Positions 22,589 through 32,289 of a stretch of DNA of 64,000 nucleotides are shown here, in pieces (positions within the stretch are counted from its first letter, which is position 1; each line of letters opens with the position of its first letter). Where the stretch lies: positions 17,168,858-17,232,857 of the forward strand of contig OX387190.1 of NCBI GenBank assembly GCA_947561395.2, read 5' to 3'. The notes beneath the pieces are model-generated. The model was not told the origin of the DNA, made no database searches, and was given only the letters and a program-made list of their open reading frames with translations. A program made the translations under genes and the position numbers. The stretch is from Buxus sempervirens. Taxonomy: Eukaryota > Streptophyta > Magnoliopsida > Buxales > Buxaceae.

Positions 22589-25106
22589 GATAAAACTGAG
22601 GAAGAGTGATCTGCACTGGTCCGAACTTTGGACCTGGTTTTAATTCTGGAGTCCTTGCCATTGTCTTGTTTATGCTTTGAACAAACAACTGATTTCTTTG
22701 ACACCTTTCGAACCTGATGAGATTGGGGAGACTGCTCTTGAAATTTAGTAAAAGTGTATAACATTCTTCTTGCTATAATGTCCACATCCTTTCTTAAAGA
22801 GACTTTTGCATCTTCCAAAGATATGTATGTTTTTTCCGGAGGTAGAGTGTACAAAGTAAGGGCTTGTAAAAACCTGTTATCAGCTGCCTCCTTCAAAAGG
22901 TCTTTCTCGATGGCTAACTTTGAATGTTCAGCATCTTTAGAATATCTGAAATGGGCTTTTTTCTTCTGAAGTTCAATTTCATTTAATATCTCATGCTCAT
23001 CGGATGCTTGTTCAGAAGTGGAAACACTCTCAATGACTTCTAAATTATTTTGAATGTCAACAATATTAGGCTCTTTGGGTGAGTCACTAACAACAGTTCT
23101 AGAAGTCTCTGTGGAGTTTAGACCAGAAGAAGTATGAGCCTGTAAATTATCAGCACCTTGTGGAGGAAGCAGATCAAAAGTATTCTCCATGGATGGAAAT
23201 TCAGAAAATTTACCTATGGATCGATATTTTATGTGGGTAGCACCAGCATTGGGTTCCTTTGTTTGTTGGGAATTTTTTCTCTTGCTTGCTTTACAATTGG
23301 AAACATGATGTCCTCGAGAGTAGCATTCAGTACAATAGGGGGGAACATTCTCATAGATAACATGCTGCCATCTTCCAAGGTCTGATCCCATGCCAATCCA
23401 GATTCTGTTGGGACGTTCCTTTAACAAGTCAAGAAGAACACACACCCTAGCCAGATTGGGGGGAGTGCAATTTTTCGTGGGATTGTCCATTGTTAATGGT
23501 TTACCAATAGCTCCAGCAACGGAAAATAAAAAGGATTGTGGGAAGTGATTCAAAGGTAAATGAGGGAATGAAATCCAAACAGGGGCCAGAGACGATTTGT
23601 AACACCCCAAATCCGAGTCACAAGGAAAACCCGTAACTCGTCTCCAGAGGTTATTATAAATAGCAGGATCGCACTACCAGAGTAAAGAAAACATGAATTC
23701 AATAATACTACGAAACAGAGTGCGCTACAATAACCCCAAAGTAATAACTCACATGGCCCAATAAACAACCCGCAAGTATCGGCTCTCCATACGTATCTGA
23801 AAAACAAAACAAAAACAAAAGAATGAGATACGAATATCTCAGCGAGCAGCACATGCATGCACAAATACAATTTACCAGTTGTAAAATATGAGTCGAATAA
23901 TCACACGAGTAAGCAAGCAATAACTCGATGGAACCGACGAAACCCCTAGTAATTTATTTGACACAAAGATATAGATAATGAAAATCCATGCGCCGACCTG
24001 AGTAGGCCGTCATTTCAGAGTATCCGAAACCCTGAGTAGGCCGGAACTGTATACATGGAGGTGTGGAGGTCACTCTGGTGTGTTAATTAACCAATCAAAT
24101 AGTTACTTGACATTGACCATTGTGGGATTTTTGTTTATCTAGTTTTAGATATATTATTGGATTGTGGTAGCATTTGGTTTTTCTCGGAATGTGGACATAA
24201 TGATATTGTTTCTTGAAACCAATTGGAATTTTTGTTGACAAATGTATTCCGATTTTAAATACCTACGGATTTTCATTATCTATATCTTTGTGTAAAATAA
24301 ATTACTAGGGGTTTCGTCGGTTCCATTGAGTTATGGCCTGCTTACTCGTGTGATTATTCGACTCATATTTTACAACTAGTAAATTGTATTTGTGCATGCA
24401 TGTGCTGCTCGCTGAGATATTCGTATCTCATTCTTTTGTTTCTGTTTTGTTTTTCAGATACGTATGGAGAGCCGATACTTGCGGGTTGTTTATTGGGCCA
24501 TGTGAGTTATTACTTTGGGGTTATTGTAGCGCACTCTGTTTCGTAGTATTTTTGAATTCATGTTTTCTTTACTCTGGTAGTGCGATCCTGCTATTTATAA
24601 TAACCTCTGGAGACGAGTTACGGGTTTTCCTTGTGACTCAGATCTGGGGCGTTACACGATTCCATTGAAGGATCAAACCTGTAAGACCACTGGAACAGAT
24701 GGAAGGAGTAGCCATTGATAATAAATGATTCTCGGGTCCAAACTTTTATAAAATCAGATTCCTCTTGGAACCAAAGAAGGAGATGCCGTGAATCCATCAC
24801 TCCAATATGAAATTCGCCAGAAACGTTCCAAAATCTCCTAATATGCTCTCTGATTATGTCAACCGAGGGTCTCCCAAATGAAAACTTGGCAACCAAAGTG
24901 AAAGCCAAGGAGTGAATCGATTTGTTTATGTCGGCATCAAAAAAAATAATTGCAGGCGAGCCATTGTGAGTTTCCACTTTTTTCCGAGGAATACCAGCAT
25001 CCTCAACTCTAAGAGAGTGAGATAGAGTAGACAGAACATTTGCGTATGACCTTGGTTTATCTGGAGGAATGGACGAGGATCCTCCATGAATCACATTAGC
25101 GGCCAT
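22585..25106 (-). pseudogene. LINE ORF1: gag-like RNA-binding protein, split by a fold-back element
   Basis: The N-terminal part (25106 to about 24662) has PRSYANVL and FSFGRPSVDIIREHIRRFW ... LLLWFQEESDFIKVW, matching the DUF4283-type fold of plant LINE ORF1 proteins. After the 1059-bp insertion the frame resumes with PVWISFPHLPLNHF and IGKPLTMD, then a CCHC knuckle (CTECYSRGHHVSNC, near 23335-23290) and a charged tail. The stop at 22587-22585 overlaps the ORF2 ATG by ATGA. Such proteins bind LINE RNA. Apart from the insertion, the two halves show no internal stop, so this ORF decayed less than ORF2. Confidence 0.88.
23598..24656. mobile_element. Fold-back LTR palindrome, 1059 bp, duplication CGATT
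   Basis: TGTAACACCCC at 23598 and GGGGCGTTACA ending 24656, with CGATT directly on both sides (23593-23597, 24657-24661). The arms 23598-23986 and 24269-24656 are reverse complements over about 390 bp with only scattered differences; the spacer is about 280 bp. The right arm has the layout of a gypsy LTR 3' half: GAGATATTCGTATCTC, then TTTTTCAG, then a GGGGCGTTACA end, as at 42920-43309. The left arm is the same 3' half inverted. So both termini are LTR 3' ends, yet it sits in a clean 5-bp duplication. Open frames in the arms are mirror images, not genes. Confidence 0.9.
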
Positions 25107-25113
25107 TAGAAGC

Positions 25114-25176
25114 CGCCCAAGTAGAACCCTAATCGCCCAAGCAGAAATCCTAATCGCCCAAGCAGAACCCTCAATT
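25114..25176 (-). repeat. Three 21-bp repeats in the LINE 5' UTR
   Basis: On the plus strand the unit is CGCCCAAG(C/T)AGAA(A/C)(T/C)CCT(A/C)AAT, three times in a row, ending 13 bp upstream of the ORF1 ATG in LINE sense (ATG at 25106). Together with the short flank this is the whole remaining 5' UTR. Confidence 0.85.
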
Positions 25177-25555
25177 ATATTTTTCTTCTCTAACTTGCTG
25201 GCCTTCGTGGTGTTTGTTTGTCATAAAAAGTGGAGCATGTTCCACCCGTAGGTATTACCCAAATGTAAACTAGGCATAAGCCCCCGTCCCATCCCATTCT
25301 TTAAATACTATTTCGTTAGGTTTTAAAAATGAACTTGACATGGTTAGATATAGGGGTTGTATGTCTAGTTGATACCATATGCATGTACAAAGTTTCTTGT
25401 TAGCTATTAGAACTCAAAGCATGCATGCTATGGTTATAGCCTTGTAGGATTGCAATGTGAAGCATGTCTAGGTTAGTCTTTTACTTGATTTTCGTTCATA
25501 GGAAAGCATGATAATTTGTTTCGAAGCGAAAGAAACCAAACCAAGGATACCTAGA

Positions 25556-27958
25556 TGTAAAACCCCGAATTTTCACCTAATAAATAAATAGATAATAAAT
25601 AAAAGAAAATATGAGTTAAGTGAAGATTTAGAGGGTAATTAATTCAAATAGGTCATAAATTGTAAATAAAGAAAGAATTTTAGTGAAATTAACCTAAAAG
25701 AGTAAAAAGGGTATTTTGGTAATTTTCAGAAAAGGGTAATTAATAAATAGATCATTAAATAATAACTAGAATTGGAAAATATAAGGAAATAATTTATTTT
25801 GACAATTTAGAAATTAAAGGAAATTAATAAAAGCCTAAAAGTGGGAAAAACGGTAATTAGGAGATTTCACGTATTAATTTGGAGAAAATAAGGTTTTAGG
25901 TGATATTAAAGTTTAATTAAATATTATGCACGAAAATAGGTTATAAATAGGAGTTTAGATAATAAGAGATTAAATTATTAGTGTTTAAATAGAAAAATAA
26001 AAGGTGGAGAAAAAGTAGGAATTAATCATGAAATTAATTATAGGATGGTATTTAATTAAGAAGAATTAATCTAAAAGGCTTTAGGAATGTTTTAGAATGT
26101 TATTAAATTAATTTAGACCAAAGAAACATATGGCAAAGGCATAAAAATCTAAACTTTAAAAATCTGGAAATTTCTGTTTAATTTTGCACGAGCGCCTAGG
26201 ATCGCCTAGCCCTGTAGAGGTAGGCGCTCTATGTAAAATTTGCAGATTTTGTAATACGAATAAATATCCAATAATTTTTTTGATTAGTTAGGCATATTAG
26301 CATCTTTATAAGGACCTAATTAAGGTATAAAAATTATAAAATTAAATTGGAAAGATTAACCAATAAATTGAAGGTTTCAATGAAAGGTTTGTCTATAAAA
26401 AGGGTCAAAGGGTATGGATATTGCTAGAAATAATACTACTGGTACTTATAGCTTATAAACATCTTCTAAACTTTATTTTAGGTTTGTAGAACATGCTGGA
26501 GAAATAAAATACAGAAAATTTGAATAGAAACTAGCTTAGGTGTTAATATAGGAAATTGGATTCTAACAAAGGGATTAATTAAAGGAGACTCTAAGTAAGA
26601 TTTGTTTTACCTTATTTGAGCTTTCAATATGAATGTTGGATTCTGGAATTGCATAAACTCTGGTTTCTATCGAATTTATGATACATGAGTTTTATTCCAA
26701 TATAATTAAGAAATTGCATATGTTATTCTGAAAAAGCCTTTAATTGAATTAGTAAGGATTGAATCATGGATTTCATATGGAATGGAATATTTGGGTATGG
26801 TTTGGTATGTGGTATGATACTATTCACTTTACTTTTACGGTTGCGTGATGCGGCTTCTGTGGTAGAGTTTGATACTATCTTTTACGGCAGAGATGGGTAA
26901 TCCTCTGTGTAGAGATGTGCAATCCTTTACGGGTAAAAGTGTGTATGCCTCCTACAGTAGTATGTCCTCCCGTATGTGGTTTTATCATAGTTTGTGTCAG
27001 TGGGCTTAGTTGTATATGGATCCATAATTTTGGCTGGTTAGCTAAGTGGTATTTAGTTTGGGTTGAGTTACTCCTATATGCGAGTGCGCTTCCCCTTGCA
27101 AGTTAGTTTGCTCTGGGAAGGTCCTATGTCGGGAGGGACACCCCAGTGTGCCGCTTGTGATTCCCTGTACATGTGGATAAGCGACCATCTCCATGTATTG
27201 ATTCTGGTGCTGCATGCTGGTGGTACATGCCAACTCTGTTGAGTTCGTGCGCAATAAGTCGGTGATTATGGCTCTTGTCTATAGCTGCACTGCTTGAGGC
27301 TTGAGTATCATTAAGTAGCACTGCCCCTAAGACGCACGGTGGTATAGCATTTAGTCGAGTGTCATCTCAAATACTTATCATCTTTGTGAGTCCTGCAATG
27401 GCACGTGTTTTATCGCTTTTGTCGGTTTTACCCCGTTAACATCAAGTTACTGGTATTTATACATGATCATCTGTTTTATCGCTTTATTTGTAATTGCCAT
27501 GGATAACTTGGATTTCTAGTCTTATAGTGGATTAATCGAATACCTCATGACTATTTGCTTACATTGGACTGTTTCAAATTGCATGCACCTGCTACTTGCT
27601 GAGATGTAAATCTCACTCCGTTTTCCCCTATTTTTCAGGTTGCTTGAAGAGATCGCGAAGATGGGGTTTTAATTTGATGGGTAGAATTGTAATTGGTACT
27701 AATGTCACATGTTGATTAAATAAACTTTATTGTAAACTGGATTGATATTATTGAATAAAGAATTATTTTTATTGGCCACCATAACTCTGATATAATTCGT
27801 TAAAGTTTTAAAATTATTGTGAATCTTGGTTTGTATCTGACACCAGCTTCGTGGTAACATCTCGAGTTTAGTTGTTGAATCAGACTTGGGTTGTTACAAT
27901 AGCGAACCGAGTTCCGGCTGGGTGCCAGTTTGCACTGACCCGAGTTCGGGGAGTTACA
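25556..27958 (+). mobile_element. Solo gypsy LTR ('LTR C'), 2403 bp, duplication CTAGA
   Basis: TGTAAAACCCCGAATTTTCA at 25556 to CGAGTTCGGGGAGTTACA at 27958. CTAGA precedes (25551-25555) and follows it (27959-27963), and the flanking Ogre LTR is continuous across one copy when compared with 51835-51850. It contains AT-rich U3, a near-palindromic GAGCGCCTAGG...TAGGCGCTC (26184-26226), a TATA box at 26394, and a 'GCTGAGATG...TTTTTCAGG' block near 27600. There is no primer site or internal region. The 5' end resembles that of the gag-only element at 40246. Confidence 0.9.
26394..26400 (+). promoter_or_regulatory. TATA box of solo LTR C
   Basis: GTCTATAAAAAGGG, about 170 bp downstream of the GAGCGCCTAGG...TAGGCGCTC inverted repeat. 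AAGTAAG near 26597 could serve as a 5' splice site. Confidence 0.6.
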
Positions 27959-28218
27959 CTAGATCCCGGGTTGGTCTTCATGTTGATTGGAAAGGAAGGG
28001 AATAAACCCTTTGATTCCCCCTACTGTTTTGATCCTTGGAAACCCCGAAAGGTGAGCCTAATGGCTCCATTCGGACCACTGTGAGCCCACACAGGGGCCC
28101 ACAGAGACACCATGCATGCTCATACACCCTAGGAACCAGTTCTCTGTGGAAAAAGTGAAAAAAGTCATTTCTGCTGCTTACCCGAGATCTCAAGTTGGTC
28201 AAGGGTTTCTGGTGGCTT

Positions 28219-28319
28219 AACCGAAATCAAATTTCAGTTAAACCACAACTATGGTTTAACCGAAATTGAATTTTGGTTATGCTAGTATTCCTGCTTAACC
28301 AAAATGAAATTTAAGTTAC
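28219..28319. repeat. Distal AACCGAAATT palindrome array, 5' LTR
   Basis: Three copies, at 28219-28240, 28258-28279 and 28295-28319, repeat the motif found upstream of the TATA box. The middle copy even shares the trailing ATGCTA with the copy at 18033. The 3' LTR equivalent is 52098-52150, where copies are more degraded. Confidence 0.85.
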
Positions 28320-29338
28320 TTTAAGTGTTTTCCAAAAATCAGTTTTCTTGCATGTTTGTCATTTGCTGTGCCAAGTGAACTGGACCGGTTGAACCAGTAG
28401 GGTTTCCGGGTTAACCGGAAACCCAAGATGGTGCATGGGCCTTCAAGCCCAACTTGATTCTTTTGTGGGCCTTCCGACGGGGCCCACCCAGTCCAAGATC
28501 ACCTTTGTATATTAAACAAGATAATTAAAATGAACTAATTAGGCCAAAACCTTTGAGGCCCACCAAAGCCCAATGAAAATGAAGCATGATGGCTAGTGTA
28601 AGCATGGCTTGGATGTGACCTCGGGTGCAGGCCTATCGGGCCCACTGAGCCCGTGAACCTAACTGGGTAGGGTACAATGCCCTGACCCACCAAACCATGG
28701 ACCACCTGGTCAAAGCCTAGGCTAACTGGCCCCAAGCCCACGGTCTAGCCCCCTTTTGAGAATTTAAAGAAGAAAATTTTGAATAACTCATTGGCAACCA
28801 TTGTGGGCCCACCCAATGGGCCCACAAACAAATTCCAGCCCACCCATGCATGCAAATCATTTTTAATTCAACTTGTACCCTAAAAGTAAAATCAATTGAA
28901 ATCACCAAAGCCCAAAGGGCCTCTCAGGTTAGACTGAGGCCCACCGGCGGCATACGGGCTTAACCAAGCCCACAAAGGACATTGTGAGCCTTCCAACGGG
29001 GCCCAACCAATCAAACTCAGAGCACTTAATCAAGAAAGATAAAAGCAATTAAAGGGACCCACACCACTTAGGTGGTCCCGCTGGACTTAACCAAAATCGC
29101 ATGCTGGATTAGGAATCGGGTGAGAAACCAAAGTTGAACCAGGGACCCGTCATCCGACAGGGTGGACTGGGGTGTCTACGGACTTCCCCAGACCACAATC
29201 GAGACCCTACTTAGAATCTCAAGCTGCAGACCAAAGCCCAAAATAGACAAGATTAGGCACCCAGGTATCTGCCTGCACCCCATCAGGCGGTGGCAACTCC
29301 GAATTTCCCCGTCCAGCGTTTTCAACGCGCGCACAACC

Positions 29339-29356
29339 TGACGACTCCGCTGGGGA
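29339..29356 (+). other. Primer binding site of main Ogre
   Basis: TGACGACTCCGCTGGGGA, three bases (ACC) after the LTR end. The third base is A where element 2 has G, probably a decay change. Confidence 0.75.
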
Positions 29357-30856
29357 ATTCTTAGCCCAGTAGGACCCTGGTTAGATTGAGTCGGCGCAAG
29401 AGGGATTTAGTTGATATTTAGGATTCTTACTACCTCATTTAGTAAGATACAGAATACGCATAATTACGTGTTCTGGGGAGTCCTGTCAAAGGGACACGAT
29501 AATTGCCCAAAGAAATTGGAATTTAAGTGGACCATTGTGCCCCTCCAATTACCTCGGGACTCTCCCAGAACCTTGTATTGCGTGCAAATTCTGTGCTTTA
29601 CTATATGAGGCAGTAAAAATTCCTTTGTCAACAAAATCTAGACGAAACTCTCCCGTTTAGACACAGCACACGGCCCAACCGCACACACGGGCACACCATG
29701 GATGGATTTAATTTCTTGCTTTCTGTGATAAACTGTGTGGGGTGACACGCACAAGGGAGGCTGCGTGGATGATCCGACCCCGAATAAATGAGCGAATCGG
29801 ATATTGCATTATCTTTACCAAAACTTAGACCTCTCTAGCAGCCTACCCTTCTAATTCCTATAAACTGATCTTTGGGATGGTGTTAGCACCTATGTTCCCG
29901 TGGTTTGCCGGGGAAAGCAGGGTAAACCCATTCCCCAAGTTTTCTAGAGTCCATTAGCACCACCGGTTTCTTGCCGTGGCACGCGAGGATCCAGTACTGG
30001 TCCAGACCCTTGTAGGCTTATGACTCGGGCTGGGTATCCTTCCTCACCTAACGCTTCTGAATGAACCATGCGTTGAGGGTGAGTGTGTTGTGAATGATGA
30101 ATAAAAAAGGAGTAAATTGGAATAAAATCCAGAGTACATTAGGGGCAGCAACCCCCACTTTTGCATCAAAATTGAGTAAACCCTAGAATCTGAGCTACCT
30201 CAGCTCTAATTTAGGAAACTAACCTAACTTTGGTCATGGGAGCCACCCCCGATCCATGCATTGAGTCCTGTAAGCTATGGGTCTTGACCCATTAGAGTCC
30301 GCTGGGAGCACTTTATGTCCAGATTGGTCTTTTAGGGCAGATGAAAACCGCTCAGATCAGACAAACAGATGAAAGCATGCCAAATCAGAATAAGGGCACT
30401 AAACCCTAGATCTAGGAATTTTTGGCCTACCTGCTTTGAAAGCAATTTGTATCCGCCCTTTTGGCTCCCAACAGCCTTAAGGATGAATTCTTTGCAGTTT
30501 TTGTAAATATCTTGTAAAATTCTGCCCTCGATCGCAAGTTGTAGTTCTGCTCTGGTCCAACACCAAAAGAATATGAAAAAACAGACGAAAGACAGAAGAT
30601 TGATTGGGACTTGAATGTGCTCCTCTCCACAAGTATGTCTAGGAGTCATGCCTCCACTGGTGCCAACCCTTAGGACCACACACCATGTGTGCCTGAATTT
30701 AAATGCTGCACTGTTTAATTTCCGCTTTATTCTGTGGAGTATGTTAAAACTGCTATGTGGTTAGTCCTTTTGCTTGAGATTATGCATATTTTAGGACTAA
30801 TTGAGAGTTTGGTGTGGAACCTTAAATTGATTTGGAATTTTGGTCGGATAGTTGGC
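29357..30856 (+). mobile_element. Untranslated leader of main Ogre
   Basis: About 1.5 kb lies between the primer site and ORF1. It aligns with the leaders of element G and element 2 up to 'TATGTCTAGGAGTC' near 30640. No substantial ORF is present. A frame open from 30734 runs in phase into ORF1, but its first 41 codons look like leader sequence. Confidence 0.75.
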
Positions 30857-32289
30857 ATGGCATCCTCATCCTCATCCGAGAGAACCCGTTTCCCTAGAAT
30901 AGAGAAGTGCGCCTGGGACACCCCCTGGATCCGTTCTTGGATAAGGCAGCTCCAAGGGAGTGAGCAGATTGAATGGGAGCACAAATACAGTATGGGACAA
31001 ACTTTGTTCCTGCTAAACGTGCCAATCAATTGGGATATGATCCAAGTAGCCCTACTTTTCTGGGATCCCCAGCTTTCAGTGTTCTGATTCGGGATCAATG
31101 AGTTGACTCCCACAATTGAGGAACTTGACCTGTTCCTCCGATTTCGCGACTTAGGAGAACCCGCTAGGCCAAGTCTCAAAGAAAGCTACAAGAATGAAGC
31201 TTGCGCTTTCTTTGGCCTCTCAAGGGGAGAATTCCAGACCTTAGAAGGTGACAAAGCATTCACGAAGGTCTCCAAAGCATTCCTGGCTGAGAAAATAAGA
31301 AACAAAAGCAGGAAAGACCCCGGGCTTGGTTTGACACCTTCACCCTTGTGGTTCTGTCGCAAGTCTTCTTTCCAACCGGGGGAGACACCATTAATTTGGT
31401 CCTCATGGAAATTGTGGATCAACTTAGGGCAGGGTACCGAATCATGCCACTGATCCTAGCTCAATTGTTCCATTCCCTCACTTTGTCCAAAAATGGAACT
31501 CGGAGGTTTCAAGGGTGCACTTCCCTTCTCCACATTTGGCTGCAAAACCACCTGATGGTGTCATCACCTGTCAGTGCCCATTACAGTTTAGCCCGTGATA
31601 ACATCTATTGGTTGACTCAAAGAGAGATCAAACCAGACCTACCCGCTCGAGAGGATTGGTTCAACCACTTTCTCCACCTGAAGGGAGAAACAGATATTAG
31701 ATGGTGGGGTACATACAACATCCCCCACACCCCCATCATAGCTTTCCAGAAGAGGGAATGCCTTGCCTTGATAGGCCTCACCCATGTTGTGCAGTACTAT
31801 CCGATTCGGGTTCTGAGACAGTTTGGGAGGCCGTAGGGAATCCCGATTAAGGACGATGCAGGCAATCTGATTGGCCCACTCACTAAGGGACTAAGGACGC
31901 AACTACAGATAGAGTGGAAGACGGTGTGCGTATATCGGGAAGATGTCTTCAACAAATCACACTTTCGAGACTAGGAGCAGTGGATGGCTCGGGAGTTCGG
32001 CCACGACGGCCCCCCACCTCTTCAGCCTATTGCATCAGGCGATATTCCAGTTCCGCCCCCTAACACATATAGGGACAGGGTGGCCGAACTGCGGGAGACC
32101 CACTCCCGTATCCATTCAGCTTATGTGGATTCGGAAAGGAAGAATAGGCAAGCCAATATGGCCTTGCAACATGAAATGGAATTAGTGCGCAAGCGCGCCG
32201 AGGAGGACCGACGTCTGCGGAACAAGCTTCTGCGAGCCTTGAGGAGGCAAGACGTGTCCTCCCACTATGATGATGACCAACCTAGCTAG
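30857..32289 (+). pseudogene. Ogre ORF1 (plant-mobile-domain/DUF7745-like), broken
   Basis: I start at ATG 30857 (MASSSSSERTRF), because codons before it look like leader. Recognisable pieces: LFLLNVPINWDMIQVALLFW, LTPTIEELDLFLRF, AEKIRNKSRKD, FPTGGDTINLVLMEIV, SLLHIWLQNHL, GLTHVVQYYPIRVLRQFG, and a charged C-terminus (32070-32260) rich in E, R and K that probably forms a coiled coil. The LTPTIEE layout is that of the extra ORF found before gag in Ogre elements; its role is unknown. Defects: stop TGA at 31085, a frameshift between 31330 and 31400, TAG at 31834 and TAG near 31972. Confidence 0.8.

Larger units (their letters stand above)
18430..25196 (-). mobile_element. L1-clade LINE inserted in the Ogre 5' LTR
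   Basis: Reading on the minus strand: a 90-bp 5' UTR with three 21-bp repeats, ORF1 (gag-like, with CCHC knuckle), ORF2 (endonuclease, RT, zinc-binding region, RNase H), then about 45 bp of 3' sequence. Without the 1059-bp fold-back element and its duplication it is about 5.7 kb, so nearly complete. Boundaries come from comparison with the 3' LTR. There is no poly-A tail and no target duplication, and 214 bp of LTR are missing at the 3' junction. Confidence 0.9.
17317..29335 (+). mobile_element. 5' LTR of main Ogre, in three pieces
   Basis: The pieces 17317-18429, 25197-25555 and 27964-29335 align in order with the 3' LTR at 50139-53185. Piece 1 is followed by a LINE, piece 2 by a solo LTR. 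Compared with the 3' LTR, 214 bp (51271-51484 of that copy) are missing at the LINE junction. Contents: 150-bp U3 repeat pair (landmarks 17500 and 17650), palindrome array, TATA box at 18107, donor-like AAG|GTATG at 18386, the TGGGCC-rich block, and the U5 end ...CGCGCGCACA. Confidence 0.9.

Noticed and set aside
23550..24668. Cysteine-rich membrane-like proteins on both strands (MYLCMHVLLAE...)
   Set aside because: The two frames are mirror images of the inverted arms of the fold-back element and correspond to LTR U5 sequence.
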